Source: Sandaracinaceae bacterium (GTDB taxonomy: Bacteria > Myxococcota_A > Polyangia > Polyangiales > Sandaracinaceae). From it: a stretch of 53,488 bases of DNA. The DNA is taken from the NCBI GenBank assembly GCA_040218145.1, contig JAVJQK010000090.1, positions 1 to 53,488 on the forward strand, in the 5' to 3' direction. Positions 33,926 to 43,190 of the stretch are shown in pieces (the stretch's first letter is position 1; each line of letters starts with the position of its first letter). The position numbers were made by a program, and so were the translations under genes. Under the pieces are notes generated by a model. The model worked only from the letters and a program-made list of their open reading frames with translations. It made no database searches and was not told the DNA's origin.

Positions 33926-33943
33926 GGGGAGCGTGCGCTCCCC
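33926..33943 (-). terminator. Perfect hairpin directly in front of the VHL-like start codon
   Basis: GGGGAGCG (33926-33933), two-base loop, CGCTCCCC (33936-33943) ends two bases before the ATG at 33923. It can act as terminator of the upstream PPC-like gene, and it also covers the GGGGAG ribosome site of the VHL-like gene, so it may restrain its translation. Confidence 0.5.
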
Positions 33944-33981
33944 CCAGGCCGGCGCAATTCCAACGCGTGCGCGAACCCAGC

Positions 33982-35970
33982 CTACTGCGCGCGGGAGACC
34001 TCGACGTCCAGCGTGAAGCTCCCCTGGCTGTTGTTCGCGAAGCCGTCCACGAAGACGTAGTAGGTGCCCGCGTCCAGGGTGGTCTCCACGCGCGAGTGGC
34101 GGTTGTCGCCCTCGTCGTCGTTGCACGCCACCTCGGTCGTCACGTCGGTGCAGTCGCGGCGGATGTAGAGGGCGCCGTCGTACTGCTGCTCGCTCGTGAT
34201 CACCACGCGGCTCCGACGCGTGAGCTGGAGCCGGTAGACGAGATCGTTGCTCTGGGCGTTGCCCGCGCAGGTGGCCTGGAAGCGGTCGCTCGAGGTGCCC
34301 GTGTCGCCCGTCACCGTTCGACCGGGGCGCAGCCGCGGCGCGCTCCGGCATGCGGTCTCGAGGGCCTGCAGGTTCTCGAGCTGTACCTCGAGGCGCGCGG
34401 CCCCGAAGTTGTCCTGGGCGGCCCCGTCGACCACGAGGAAGTACGTACCGGGCTGCACGTTGGTGTCGAGCTCCGTCTGGCCGCCCGCGCCGATCGCGGC
34501 GCAGGCCACCTCGGACGCCTGCTGCCCGCAGGTGGACTGGAGGTAGAGCACGGCCGGGAACTCGCTCTGCTGGAGCGTGGCCCGCAGCCGCGAGCGCTCG
34601 CGCACCTCGAGGCGGTAGACCGTGTCCGGGGCGCCCGCTCCGCCGCAGCTCGCCTGGTAGTCGTCGGCCGCCGCGAAGGTGTCGAGCTCCACGTCCTGGC
34701 CGGCCGTGACCGTGCCCGCCGCGGCGCAGCGATCGGCGGGCGCGGTCCCTCCCGCGACCGGGGCCAGGTCGGCGCGCATCGAGTAGTCGCCCTGCTCGCT
34801 GGTGCTGAACCCGTCGGCGAAGATGTAGTAGCGGCCCGGGTCCAGGGTGGACACGACCATCGAGTGCCGCGTGTCCTGGTGATCGTCGTTGCACGCGATC
34901 TCGGAGCTCGGGTTGGCGCAGTCGCTCCGGACGTGGAGCGCGCCGTCGTACGTGCTCTGCATGCGGAGGCGCATGCGCGAGCGGGTGGGCACGTCCATCG
35001 CGTAGACCCGGTCGGGCGAGCCGGCGCCGCCCGCGCAGGTCGCCGTGAAGTAGTTCGGTTGCCCCGCGGTGCTGCCCGTGACGGCCACGCCGGGCCGGAG
35101 CGGGGTCGCCGCGCCGCACACCTGGGCGAGGCTCTGCAGGTCCTGCGTCTGCGCGATCAGCTCGAACTCGCCGGACTCGGTCGCGTAGCCGTCGACGACG
35201 ACGAAGTAGGTGCCCGCGTCGAGGGTGGTGTCGATGTGCGACCGGGTGGTGTTGGGGTCGTCGTCGTTGCAGGCGATCTCCGAGCGCATCTCGCCGCAGC
35301 TACCGAGGAGATAGAGCGCGCCGTCGTAGTCGGAGTTGATGGTCACGCTGACCTGCGCGCGCCGCTCGACCGTGAGCTGGTAGACGCGCTCGGGCGCCTC
35401 GCCGCCGCGGATGCAGGTGCCGGTCATGGTCGACGCGCCTCCCGTGGTGCTGCCCCGGACGGGCGTGCCGATCGCGAGCGGGAGGGGGCTGCTGCAGGTG
35501 CCTCGACCTCCCGCGCCGCCGCCGCCTGCGACGGGGCCCGCGCCCGCGCCACCGCGCGGCATGCCCGACCAGCTCGTCACGACGTAGCCGCCGTTGCCCT
35601 GCGCCATGCGGACCGCGATCTGGTAGTCGCCCTCAGCCTCGGGGCAGAGCTGCGCGGCGGCCTGGGCGTCGTTCGTGCGGTCGGCGGCGACCTCGGTGCC
35701 GGTGTCGTCCATGACCACGACGTCGAGATCGCGCACCCCCTCGCTCCCGAAGGCGACGATGGTGTAGCAGTCGCCCGCGCGCAGGTGGCTCGTGACCCGG
35801 GCCACGCCGCCCTCCGCGAGCGAGCCCTCGCTGATCTCCCCGCTCTGGACGAGGCCCATCGCGCTCATCGTGTTGTGGACGGCCACGTAGCTCGGAGTGA
35901 GCCGCACCGAGCCTCCTCCACAGCTCACCAGCAGGAGGGAGAGAGCCAACCATCGCGCGTGCTGAATCAT
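33982..35970 (-). CDS. Lipoprotein with four PPC-like repeats
   Basis: 662 residues from the ATG at 35970 (GAGGTG upstream); a longer open frame lacks a signal. The lipobox is LLLVS-C (Cys18). After an N-terminal domain come four repeats of about 120 residues, each carrying a Cys-rich loop ending CNDD or similar and a closing strand such as [44 protein letters not shown] or [15 protein letters not shown]. These resemble pre-peptidase C-terminal (PPC) domains, beta-sandwich binding modules common in secreted bacterial proteins. No catalytic domain is present, so it is likely a surface adhesin or binding lipoprotein. Confidence 0.85.
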   Translation of the reverse strand: MIQHARWLALSLLLVSCGGGSVRLTPSYVAVHNTMSAMGLVQSGEISEGSLAEGGVARVTSHLRAGDCYTIVAFGSEGVRDLDVVVMDDTGTEVAADRTNDAQAAAQLCPEAEGDYQIAVRMAQGNGGYVVTSWSGMPRGGAGAGPVAGGGGAGGRGTCSSPLPLAIGTPVRGSTTGGASTMTGTCIRGGEAPERVYQLTVERRAQVSVTINSDYDGALYLLGSCGEMRSEIACNDDDPNTTRSHIDTTLDAGTYFVVVDGYATESGEFELIAQTQDLQSLAQVCGAATPLRPGVAVTGSTAGQPNYFTATCAGGAGSPDRVYAMDVPTRSRMRLRMQSTYDGALHVRSDCANPSSEIACNDDHQDTRHSMVVSTLDPGRYYIFADGFSTSEQGDYSMRADLAPVAGGTAPADRCAAAGTVTAGQDVELDTFAAADDYQASCGGAGAPDTVYRLEVRERSRLRATLQQSEFPAVLYLQSTCGQQASEVACAAIGAGGQTELDTNVQPGTYFLVVDGAAQDNFGAARLEVQLENLQALETACRSAPRLRPGRTVTGDTGTSSDRFQATCAGNAQSNDLVYRLQLTRRSRVVITSEQQYDGALYIRRDCTDVTTEVACNDDEGDNRHSRVETTLDAGTYYVFVDGFANNSQGSFTLDVEVSRAQ

Positions 35971-36003
35971 CGACACCTCGAGCACTTCCTTTTCTACGGC
36001 TCG

Positions 36004-36190
36004 CGCCGGCCTCGCGAGAGAGGCGAACCGCTTACCGGACCGAGCATGCCGTTTCCTGCGGTTTCCGGGCAAGGCGCGACGAGCGAGCGTGCTTTCAGCA
36101 CGTGACCGAGGAGCAACGCGGCCCAGGAATCGCAGGGGGCGGCAGGCGACGGGAGGTAGCGGATCGACTCTTGGGACTCGCGCCGGTCGC
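36004..36190. repeat. Long imperfect palindrome A (about 185 bp)
   Basis: Symmetric about 36095: the apex CGTGCT-TTC-AGCACG (36088-36102) is flanked by arms in which CGAACCGCT and TGCCG, CCTGCGGTT on the left face CGATCCGC, TGCCG and CCTGCGATT read from the right. Pairing is good to about 36024/36166 and weaker beyond. The apex GCTTTCAGC and the flanking CGACGAGC and CGAGGAG are shared with the elements at 36250 and 53375. It sits between the PPC-like lipoprotein gene and the phospholipase D-like gene. Confidence 0.6.
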
Positions 36191-36249
36191 CCGACGTTGG
36201 GCCCCGAGCTTACTGACGGGCTCGCGGGACCACAAACGGTTGAACCGAC

Positions 36250-36410
36250 TAGGACTACTTGGTCACATGTCGGCGGATGATCGCGACGGACAGTGGTTTC
36301 GGGCGCGCCGAGACGACGAAGGAGGGGCTTTCAGCCCCTTCGAGGAGGAGCGACGTGCCCGTAACCGCTGAACGAGCGAGGGCCGTCGTGAATGTGACCA
36401 AGTAGTCCTA
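36250..36410. mobile_element. MITE-like palindromic element B with TA-flanked 17-bp terminal inverted repeats
   Basis: GGACTACTTGGTCACAT (36252-36268) and its exact reverse complement ATGTGACCAAGTAGTCC (36392-36408) bound a 157-bp element; both are directly flanked by TA (36250-36251 and 36409-36410), the target duplication expected for IS630/Tc1-mariner-type transposition. Inside, the element continues as an imperfect palindrome around AGGGGCT-TTC-AGCCCCT, with the family motifs CGACGAAGG and CGAGGAG. There is no coding capacity, so it would need a transposase in trans. TA could be coincidental, and the family is not identified. Confidence 0.7.
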
Positions 36411-36435
36411 ATACCTCGCCACGCGAGTACCAGGC

Positions 36436-37626
36436 TCAGAGGAGCTTCCGGAACAGGTAGAAGAACTGCTCCAGCAGACGCTCGGAGAGCGGACGGAAGC
36501 CCCAGTCGTGGGGATCGACGCGCTGAGAGCGCGACAGATCCGCGCGGAAGCGGCGCGTCATGGCGCTCGCGACGCCGTCGTCCTCGACGGTCACGTTCAC
36601 CTCGAGGTTCGTGCGCCAGGAGCGGTAGTCCATGTTGTAGGTGCCGACGGTGCACCAGCGGTCGTCGATGACCGCCGTCTTGGCGTGCAGCACCGTGCCC
36701 TTCCACTCCCAGAGCTCGACCCCTCGCTTCAGGAGCCAGCCGAAGAGCCGTCGCGCGGCGAAGTGCACGGCGGGGACGTCGCTCTCGCCCGGGACGAGGA
36801 CCTTCACGTCGACCCCGCGCGCGACGGCGCGGGCGAGCGCGCGACGGATCACGCCGTCGGGCACGAAGTAGCTGTTCGAGATGTAGATGTGCTTCGCCGC
36901 CTTGCGGATCTGGCGAAGGTACGAGCGACGGATGGCGGCGCGCGCGACGCGGTAGTCGTTCGAGAGCACCCGGACCGGGCTGCCCTCGTTCGGATCCGGG
37001 ATGCGGACGCCGGAGTCGTAGAGCTCGGCCTGGCTCATCGTCGGAGAGGGGTCGACGCCCCCCAGGTCGCGCCACGTGGCGAGGAACACGTCACGCAGCG
37101 CGAGCGCCGCGACGCCCTCGATGCGGATCATGTCGTCGCGCCAGCCGCCGCCGCCCTCGCTCTCGGGCGCCCAGGGCTCGCCGACGTTCACGCCGCCCGT
37201 GAGCGCGACGTGCTGGTCGACGACGATGATCTTCCGGTGGTCGCGGTTGTTGACGAGGCCCACGCGGAAGCGCTGCCGCCACGGCGCGATCGGGTTGTAC
37301 TCGCGCACGTCGCAGCCCGCCTCGCGCATGCCGGCGAACATCTCGTCGTCCGCCTCGAGGCTGCCGACCGCGTCGTAGATCACGCAGACCTTCACGCCCC
37401 GACGCGCCTTGTCGGAGAGCGCCTCGGCGAAGCGACGCCCCACCCGGTCGGAGCCGAACCAGTACATCTCGAAGAGGATCTCGCGCTCCGCGGACTCGAC
37501 CGCGTCGAGCATCGCGGGCAGGCACGCCGCGCCGTCGTGGAGCAGCGTGACGCGGTTCCCCTGCACGAGCGCCTCGTACCGGTCGGTCCTCTTCCGCGAG
37601 AGGAGTCTGAAGCGCGGGATCCGCAT
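36436..37626 (-). CDS. Phospholipase D-type cardiolipin synthase
   Basis: 396 residues with the two HKD motifs of the PLD superfamily: HRKIIVVD (about 129-136) followed by LTGGVNVG, and HAKTAVID (about 310-317) followed by VGTYNMDYRSW. There is no N-terminal membrane pair as in ClsA, so the layout is like ClsB: condensation of phosphatidylglycerol with another phospholipid at the inner membrane. Ends 25 bp from the palindromic elements. It lies just downstream of corA (9 bp), probably one transcript. Confidence 0.88.
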   Translation of the reverse strand: MRIPRFRLLSRKRTDRYEALVQGNRVTLLHDGAACLPAMLDAVESAEREILFEMYWFGSDRVGRRFAEALSDKARRGVKVCVIYDAVGSLEADDEMFAGMREAGCDVREYNPIAPWRQRFRVGLVNNRDHRKIIVVDQHVALTGGVNVGEPWAPESEGGGGWRDDMIRIEGVAALALRDVFLATWRDLGGVDPSPTMSQAELYDSGVRIPDPNEGSPVRVLSNDYRVARAAIRRSYLRQIRKAAKHIYISNSYFVPDGVIRRALARAVARGVDVKVLVPGESDVPAVHFAARRLFGWLLKRGVELWEWKGTVLHAKTAVIDDRWCTVGTYNMDYRSWRTNLEVNVTVEDDGVASAMTRRFRADLSRSQRVDPHDWGFRPLSERLLEQFFYLFRKLL

Positions 37627-37635
37627 GGGGGCTCC

Positions 37636-38730
37636 TCAGAGCCACTTCTTGCGTCGGAAGTACCACAGCATGACGAGGGAGATCGCGAGCATGAGCCCGA
37701 GCGCCCACGGATAGCCGAGCCGCCAGGCGAGCTCGGGCATGTTGTAGGGCGAGCTCGTGTCGAAGTTCATCCCGTAGAGCCCCGCCACGAAGCTCAGGGG
37801 GATGAAGATCGTGGCGATGATGGTCAGGACCTTCATCACCTCGTTCATCCGGTTGCTCACGCTCGACAGATAGACGTCGAGCAGGCCCGACGCGATGTCG
37901 CGCTGGCCCTCGACCAGCTCCACGAGCTGCACGGTGTGATCGTAGACGTCGCGCAGGAACACGCGGGTCTCCTCCGTGACCAGCTCGCGCTCCTCGCGCA
38001 GCAGGATGCTCACCGCCTCGCGCAGCGGCCAGACCGCGCGTCGCACCGCGGTCAGGTCGCGCTTGATGATGTGGATCTCGCCGACGAGCGACTCCTCGGG
38101 ATTCTCCAGCACGCGATCCTCGAGCCGCTCGAGGCGATCGCCGAAGTGCTCGATGACGGGGAAGTACGCGTCGACGACGGCGTCCATCAGCGCGTAGGCG
38201 AGGTAGTCGGCGCCGCGCGAGCGGATGCGCCCGCGGCCCTGCCGGATCCGGTTGCGCACGGGCTCGAAGCAGTCGCCGTCGCGCTCCTGGAAGGTCAGGA
38301 CGTACCGATCGCCGAAGAAGAGGCTGACCTGCTCGAGGTCGAGCGTGCCGTCTTCGTGGATGGAGGGCATCCGGAGCACCACGAAGGTCCTCGACGGGTA
38401 CTCCTCGACCTTGGCGCGCTGGTGTGGGCTGACCACGTCCTCGAGGGCCAGCGGGTGGAGCTCGAACGCCTCCCCCACCGCGCGGATCAGCTCGACGTCG
38501 GCGAGGCCGACCACGTCCAGCCAGCCGACTGCCTGGGCGTCCATGTCCTTCTTGGCCCGGGCCGGCTTCTCTGCAACACGCTCCACGATGTCCTCGCGGC
38601 CGTACGCGATCACGCTCGCGCGGGTGGCCTGCGCGTCGGGGTGAGCGCTCAGCGTCCCGGGCGGGGCGCCGATGGGCCCGCGGGTGGACTTCCTCCGACG
38701 GGTTCTCAGGCGGCTCTTCCGTTTCGCCAT
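37636..38730 (-). CDS. corA: CorA-type magnesium/cobalt transporter
   Basis: 364 residues. A basic N-terminus (KRKSRLRTRRRKS) precedes the large cytoplasmic alpha/beta domain and long helix, and the two C-terminal membrane helices flank YGMNF, the GMN signature of the CorA selectivity loop. The end of the protein is a second hydrophobic helix with a basic end (WYFRRKKWL). It imports Mg2+ (and Co2+ or Ni2+) as a pentamer. Divergent from yacG with a 20-bp gap, so promoters must overlap the coding starts. Confidence 0.95.
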   Translation of the reverse strand: MAKRKSRLRTRRRKSTRGPIGAPPGTLSAHPDAQATRASVIAYGREDIVERVAEKPARAKKDMDAQAVGWLDVVGLADVELIRAVGEAFELHPLALEDVVSPHQRAKVEEYPSRTFVVLRMPSIHEDGTLDLEQVSLFFGDRYVLTFQERDGDCFEPVRNRIRQGRGRIRSRGADYLAYALMDAVVDAYFPVIEHFGDRLERLEDRVLENPEESLVGEIHIIKRDLTAVRRAVWPLREAVSILLREERELVTEETRVFLRDVYDHTVQLVELVEGQRDIASGLLDVYLSSVSNRMNEVMKVLTIIATIFIPLSFVAGLYGMNFDTSSPYNMPELAWRLGYPWALGLMLAISLVMLWYFRRKKWL

Positions 38731-38750
38731 GGTGATACCCTCCTACAACC

Positions 38751-38933
38751 ATGCCCGCTTGTCCTGTTTGCAAGTCGGAACGGCTCGTGCGCGACGCCGA
38801 CCACTCCCCCTTCTGCTCTCGCCGCTGCAAGCTGATCGATCTCGGTCAGTGGCTCGACGAAGGCTACCGCATCCCCGACGACGCCCCGCCCGTTCCCGGG
38901 CTCGCGCCGAGCGCGAACGGGAGGCAGCCGTGA
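38751..38933 (+). CDS. yacG: YacG, zinc-binding DNA gyrase inhibitor
   Basis: 60 residues. C4 and C7 (CPVC) with C22 and C26 (CSRRC) make the four-Cys zinc site, and the following [15 protein letters not shown] is the family hallmark. YacG binds GyrB and reduces supercoiling activity in E. coli. The stop overlaps the next start as GTGA. Confidence 0.95.
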   Translation: MPACPVCKSERLVRDADHSPFCSRRCKLIDLGQWLDEGYRIPDDAPPVPGLAPSANGRQP

Positions 38934-39994
38934 GGGGGCTGGGCGTGGGCCTGGCGCTGCTGCTCCTGTCCGCGAGCGCCGCGGCGCAGGAGGGCGAGCC
39001 GGAAGAGCCGGCGGTCGACGCGGGCGACAGCGACACCGCGGGAGGCGCCGAGGTCGACTCGAGCGCGGACGCGGCGGGGTCCGATTCGGGATCGGGGGCG
39101 GACTCGGCTTCGGGGGCGGATTCGGTTTCGGGGGCGGGAGCGGACTCGGGAGCGGGGGCGGGAGCGGGAGCGGGAGCGGGAGCGGGTTCGGGTTCGGGTT
39201 CGGGAGCGGGTTCGGGTTCGGGTTCGGGTTCGGGAGCGGGTTCGGGAGCGCGTTCGGGAACGGGCGCGGGAACGAGCGCGGGTTCGGCGACGGGTTCGGG
39301 CTCGAGCTCGGGAGCCGGGACGATGGACGCGGGCGCGCCGGCGGGGACTCCTGGATACGCGCAGGTGATCATCCGCGAGGAAGAAGAAGAGGAGGAAGAC
39401 GAGGGGGACCCCTACGACTTCCTCTGGATCGAGCTCATGGGCGGGGTCAGCTACGTCGATCTGCGCGCGATCGATCAGAACAACTACTACCCGACCTTCG
39501 TGAAGCTCAGCGGGATCGGGCCGATGGGCGGGCTCGCGCTCGGCTTCCGGATCGAGTTCCTCAGCTTCGGCGTGCGCGGCGCGCTCGCGCACTACGACGA
39601 CGGCTTCGACGTCGGGACCGCGGTGGCGGAGGTGACCCTCGCGCTGCCCATCCCGATCGTGAAGCCCTTCATCCGCGTCGGCTTCGGCATGGGCTGGCAC
39701 GGCGACAGCGACGTCGAGAACAGCCTCGGCGAGATGGGCGCCCGCTACCCCGAGAACGTGCAGACCACCGTGTTCGGCTTCGCGTTCTCGGGCGCGGTCG
39801 GGCTCGACATCTACCTCGCCCACTGGTTCAGCATCGGCGCCGCGGCCACGGTCGACATCCTCAACATGAACCGTCAGTCGACCGAGGAGCCCATCGAGGA
39901 TCCGATGGACGTGAGCGAGGTGCGCTTCGAGGAGACGGGCGACGCGGTCGGCATCCAGGCGCGCGGTCAGGCCGTCGTCACCTTCCACCTCTGA
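38930..39994 (+). CDS. Outer-membrane beta-barrel protein with Gly/Ser/Ala-rich region
   Basis: 354 residues from a GTG overlapping the yacG stop, with GGGAGG upstream and a signal peptide ([15 protein letters not shown]). Residues about 25-140 are low-complexity Asp/Ser then Gly/Ser/Ala repeats, a Glu run ([12 protein letters not shown]) follows, and residues about 165-354 alternate in the way of an 8-strand barrel, ending in AVVTFHL with a terminal aromatic-hydrophobic pattern. No close family. The repeat is coded by GGTTCG/GGAGCG hexamers. Confidence 0.75.
   Translation: MRGLGVGLALLLLSASAAAQEGEPEEPAVDAGDSDTAGGAEVDSSADAAGSDSGSGADSASGADSVSGAGADSGAGAGAGAGAGAGSGSGSGAGSGSGSGSGAGSGARSGTGAGTSAGSATGSGSSSGAGTMDAGAPAGTPGYAQVIIREEEEEEEDEGDPYDFLWIELMGGVSYVDLRAIDQNNYYPTFVKLSGIGPMGGLALGFRIEFLSFGVRGALAHYDDGFDVGTAVAEVTLALPIPIVKPFIRVGFGMGWHGDSDVENSLGEMGARYPENVQTTVFGFAFSGAVGLDIYLAHWFSIGAAATVDILNMNRQSTEEPIEDPMDVSEVRFEETGDAVGIQARGQAVVTFHL
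39054..39325 (+). repeat. In-frame hexanucleotide repeats inside the barrel protein gene
   Basis: Runs of GGTTCG, GGAGCG and GGGGGC units code for Gly-Ser and Gly-Ala dipeptides. Slippage in multiples of six would change length without breaking the frame. Confidence 0.8.
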
Positions 39995-40027
39995 GCCAGC
40001 CACCTCCGAGCCGCCCCGCGAGACGAC

Positions 40028-41869
40028 TCACGGGCGGCAGCGGAGTCGGACGCGGGCCGCCACGTTCCCGCTGCGGGGAGCGGACGCGTAGTCGCCGCGG
40101 CTCGACATCACGAGCGCGTCCGGCGCGCCGATGATCTCGCCGAAGTTCGAGTTCCAGTACGCGAAGCCCCAACTCGACCGATCCATGTCCGCGGGGATGG
40201 CGAGCGCCTCGAGCGAGGAGGCGCCGTCGCGCAGCACGTGGCTCGTGGAGCGTCCACCCTCGTGCGAGGCGTAGACCAGCACGTATCCGCTGCCCCAGCG
40301 CATGGCGCCGACGGCGACCCCCATCACGCTGGCGCGCGGGGCGAGCACGAGCGCGGGCTCCGTGGCCGCGCCGAGCGCGTCGAAGCGCTGGCAGTGGACC
40401 GAGAGGTCCCACATGCCGTAGACGCGCTGGAAGCACCAGATCCCGCCGTCGTCGCCTGCGGCGAGGGTGGGCACGGTGAGGGCCGCGCTCGGCGCGCCGG
40501 GCACGGAGGCTCCCCGCGTGCTCTCGACGGCGGTGTCGGTGAGGACGGCCATGTGCGCGGCGGTCGTGTCGGTCCGCGACCACGCGAAGATCCAGCGCTG
40601 CCCCGTCCAGACGAGCCCGTGTCCTCCCATGTCGAGGTTGGCGACGCCCGTGCCGGCGCTCGGGGGCAGGACCTCCACCGTGGGCCCCGTGGGCGCGAGC
40701 GACGGGTCGAAGGTGCGGAAGTAGAGCCCGCGGCCCCCCGTGCCCAGGTAGGCCACGCCCACGCGGGAGCCGTTGTAGGCGATGAAGCCGTGCGGACCGG
40801 CGAGCGGGACCGGCGCGCCGACGGAGGAGCCGTCGAGGGCGAGCCGCTGGAGCGTCAGCACGCCCCCCGTCGTGTAGGCGACGACGAGCTCGGCGCCGGT
40901 CCACACCATGCCGCGAACCTTGTCGAAGCCGATGAGCCGCAGCGCGGTCGGCGCGGTGGCGACGTGCGACGCGCTCGCGTCGTAGCGGGAGACGTGGATC
41001 GCGTCCTCTCCAGCCGCGTTTCGCGCCGCGAAGACCCAGACGTACTCGGTGCCCGTCCACACCCCACGCGACGCCTCCGGCGGGGAGACGGGGTCCGTGG
41101 CGGGTCGGGACACGCGATCCCACGCGAGATCCGCGGTGGCGCAGCGGTCCACCCCGATCGGCCCGGGCATGCCGCCGTCGAGCACGCCGCCGTCCATCGG
41201 CGTCCGGCACGAGGGCTCGTCGGTGACCCCGTCGCAGTCGTTGTCGACGCCGTCGTCGCACACCTCCACGACCGGAACACAATCACATCCTTCATTGACG
41301 AGCCCGTCGCAGTCGTCGTCGAGGTCGTTCTCGCAGTTCTCGGCCGAGGGGCCCACCGCGTCGAGGCAGGCCGACCAGACGCCGTCTTCGCCACAGGTCT
41401 GGTCGCCGGCCCGGCAGATCCCGGCCATCGGGAACTCGCCCGCGCACGAGCGCGTCGCGCCGGCCTCACAGGCGCAGCCCTCGTCGACCGCGCCGTCGCA
41501 GTCGTCGTCGCTCCCGTCGCACCCTTGCTCCCCGGGAGTGACGTCCCCGCTGCACACGCCCCAGGCGCCGAACTCGACCGAGTCGTCGACGTCGCAGCGC
41601 TGCACGCCGTCGGCGCAGGTGCCGACGCGGCGGTTGGGGTAGCGCCCGCTGAAGCAGGCCTGCGTCTCACCCGCGCCGCAGGGGCAGCCCTCGTCGATGC
41701 GGCCGTCGACGTCGTCGTCCATGCCGTTGCCGCACTCGTCGTACGGGCCAGACGGGATCGGCGGCGTGGTGCCGTCGAAGCGACCCGCGTCGCTCTCACC
41801 GACGTTGGAGGTCATCGAGCAGGCGGTGCTCGCGAGCAGGATCGAGATGGGGATCAGGCAGTGGCGCAT
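40028..41869 (-). CDS. MopE-like Cys-rich lipoprotein with calcium-type loops
   Basis: 613 residues; lipobox LLASTA-C (Cys17). The first 220 residues carry four DxDGxxDEGC-type loops (DDDVDGRIDEGC, DDDCDGAVDEGC, DDDCDGLVNEGC, DNDCDGVTDE), the MopE / putative metal-binding motif frequent in myxobacterial surface proteins. The rest (about 240-613) is beta-rich with repeated WTG and Gly/Ala/Val strands and may form a propeller. No enzyme motif. Surface lipoprotein of unknown role. Confidence 0.82.
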   Translation of the reverse strand: MRHCLIPISILLASTACSMTSNVGESDAGRFDGTTPPIPSGPYDECGNGMDDDVDGRIDEGCPCGAGETQACFSGRYPNRRVGTCADGVQRCDVDDSVEFGAWGVCSGDVTPGEQGCDGSDDDCDGAVDEGCACEAGATRSCAGEFPMAGICRAGDQTCGEDGVWSACLDAVGPSAENCENDLDDDCDGLVNEGCDCVPVVEVCDDGVDNDCDGVTDEPSCRTPMDGGVLDGGMPGPIGVDRCATADLAWDRVSRPATDPVSPPEASRGVWTGTEYVWVFAARNAAGEDAIHVSRYDASASHVATAPTALRLIGFDKVRGMVWTGAELVVAYTTGGVLTLQRLALDGSSVGAPVPLAGPHGFIAYNGSRVGVAYLGTGGRGLYFRTFDPSLAPTGPTVEVLPPSAGTGVANLDMGGHGLVWTGQRWIFAWSRTDTTAAHMAVLTDTAVESTRGASVPGAPSAALTVPTLAAGDDGGIWCFQRVYGMWDLSVHCQRFDALGAATEPALVLAPRASVMGVAVGAMRWGSGYVLVYASHEGGRSTSHVLRDGASSLEALAIPADMDRSSWGFAYWNSNFGEIIGAPDALVMSSRGDYASAPRSGNVAARVRLRCRP

Positions 41870-41936
41870 CCGAGTTTCCTCTCTTCGCCGGGAGATGTGC
41901 GTGGAGGGCGCGGCTTCCCAACCCGCGCGACGATTT

Positions 41937-42620
41937 TCATCGGTCGACGAGGCTCCTGACGCGTGGCGCGTGCGCGGAGTGGGGCCAGCGCGAGAGAAAC
42001 GCGTCCGCCCGTGTGCGCGCCGCGGCCGGGCTCCCGGATCGGCTCAGCGCCTCGATCGCGATGAGCTCGCGCTCCTGGGTCAGGGCTCCCTCCGGGTAGC
42101 GCCGCTGGTGGCGCCCGGCCCAGCGCAGGGCGGCCCGCGGCGAGGTGGCCAGGGCGCGCTGGGCGCGATCGATCAGGTCCGTCTCGGAGAGCGCGCTGGC
42201 CGGCGAAGGAGTCGGCGCCGACGGTGGCGGGGGCTCCGGCCGCGGGCTGGGATCGACCGAGCTCTCCACGGCGCTCTCCGCGACCACGCCCGCCGCCTCG
42301 GGCGCGCGCTCGGGGATCCTGTCCGGGGTGGGCGCGCTCTGCGTCACGGCAGGGGGCGATGACTCGGGCGCGACCTCGGTTGGCCCCGCGAGGTAGACGG
42401 CCAGGCCGAGCACCACCGCGGCGGCCCCGATCGCGGTGACGGCGCCATATCCGAACGCGCTCCCTCCCGCTCCGCCGCCGCCCGGGCCGCCCCCGCCGAG
42501 CTGCGGCGCGAGCCGCTCGCGCAGCGCCGCGCGCTCCGCCTCGGACGCCTCCTCACGGCGGCCCGCGTCGAAGAGCGCCTCGAGCCCGTCCGGCAGATCC
42601 ACGTCGTCAGGCTCGTTCAT
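41937..42620 (-). CDS. Membrane protein partner of the ECF sigma factor
   Basis: 227 residues. Acidic cytoplasmic N-terminus (1-50), a membrane helix about 55-82 (YGAVTAIGAAAVVLGLAVYLA), a Pro/Ser/Glu-rich linker and a C-terminal TPR-like part (about 155-225, LIDRAQRALATSPRAALRWA). Its start overlaps the sigma gene's stop by 4 bp, the classical place of an anti-sigma factor; no ZAS zinc motif is seen, so anti-sigma function is inference. Confidence 0.6.
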   Translation of the reverse strand: MNEPDDVDLPDGLEALFDAGRREEASEAERAALRERLAPQLGGGGPGGGGAGGSAFGYGAVTAIGAAAVVLGLAVYLAGPTEVAPESSPPAVTQSAPTPDRIPERAPEAAGVVAESAVESSVDPSPRPEPPPPSAPTPSPASALSETDLIDRAQRALATSPRAALRWAGRHQRRYPEGALTQERELIAIEALSRSGSPAAARTRADAFLSRWPHSAHAPRVRSLVDR

Positions 42621-43159
42621 CGCTCCCCCCGGTGCTCGGCTTCCAGCGCCTCGTAGGCGGCCGCCGCCGCGCGCTTCGCGGCGTAGAGCCGCGAGTACGC
42701 CGTCTTCAAAGGGATGGACAGCGCGTCGGCGACGTCTCTCATGGGGATCTCCTCGATGGCGTGCGCCACCAGCACGGCCCGCTTGTCCTCGTCGAGCGCC
42801 GCGAGGACCTGCCGGAGACGCGCGCGCTGCTGGGACCGCTCCACCGGATCGGGCGCGGGCGGCTGCGTCTCTCGCGCGGCCGGGGCGGCGGTGGGCACCT
42901 CGCGTCGCACCTGAGCGCGGCGCTGGTGGTTGCGCACGACGCCGAAGCAGATCCGGTAGAGCCAGCTGCGCGCCCCGTCGGGCCGATCGAGCTGCGCGCG
43001 CTTCTCGTGGGCGACGGTGAAGACCTCCTGCGCCAGGTCGAGCGCGTCCGCCTCCCGCGCCCCGAGGTGGCGCACGGAGCGGAGCACGAACGACGTGTGC
43101 GCCTCGAAGAGGGCGCGGAAGCCGTCCTCATCGACGCGGCTCGGGGCAGGAGCGCTCAC
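42617..43159 (-). CDS. RNA polymerase ECF sigma factor
   Basis: 180 residues. Region 2 (about 14-80: FRALFEAHTSFVLRSVRHLG, DALDLAQEVFTVAHEKR, WLYRICFGVVRNHQRR) and region 4 (about 110-170: EDKRAVLVAHAIEEIPMRDVADALSIPLKTAYSRL) with the expected helix-turn-helix; no region 3. It directs RNAP to a stress or envelope regulon; the target is unknown. Overlaps its membrane partner by 4 bp. A possible auto-promoter upstream could not be confirmed by eye. Confidence 0.92.
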   Translation of the reverse strand: MSAPAPSRVDEDGFRALFEAHTSFVLRSVRHLGAREADALDLAQEVFTVAHEKRAQLDRPDGARSWLYRICFGVVRNHQRRAQVRREVPTAAPAARETQPPAPDPVERSQQRARLRQVLAALDEDKRAVLVAHAIEEIPMRDVADALSIPLKTAYSRLYAAKRAAAAAYEALEAEHRGER

Positions 43160-43190
43160 CTGAGGAGATGTGTGTGGCGGGGCCAGGTTC

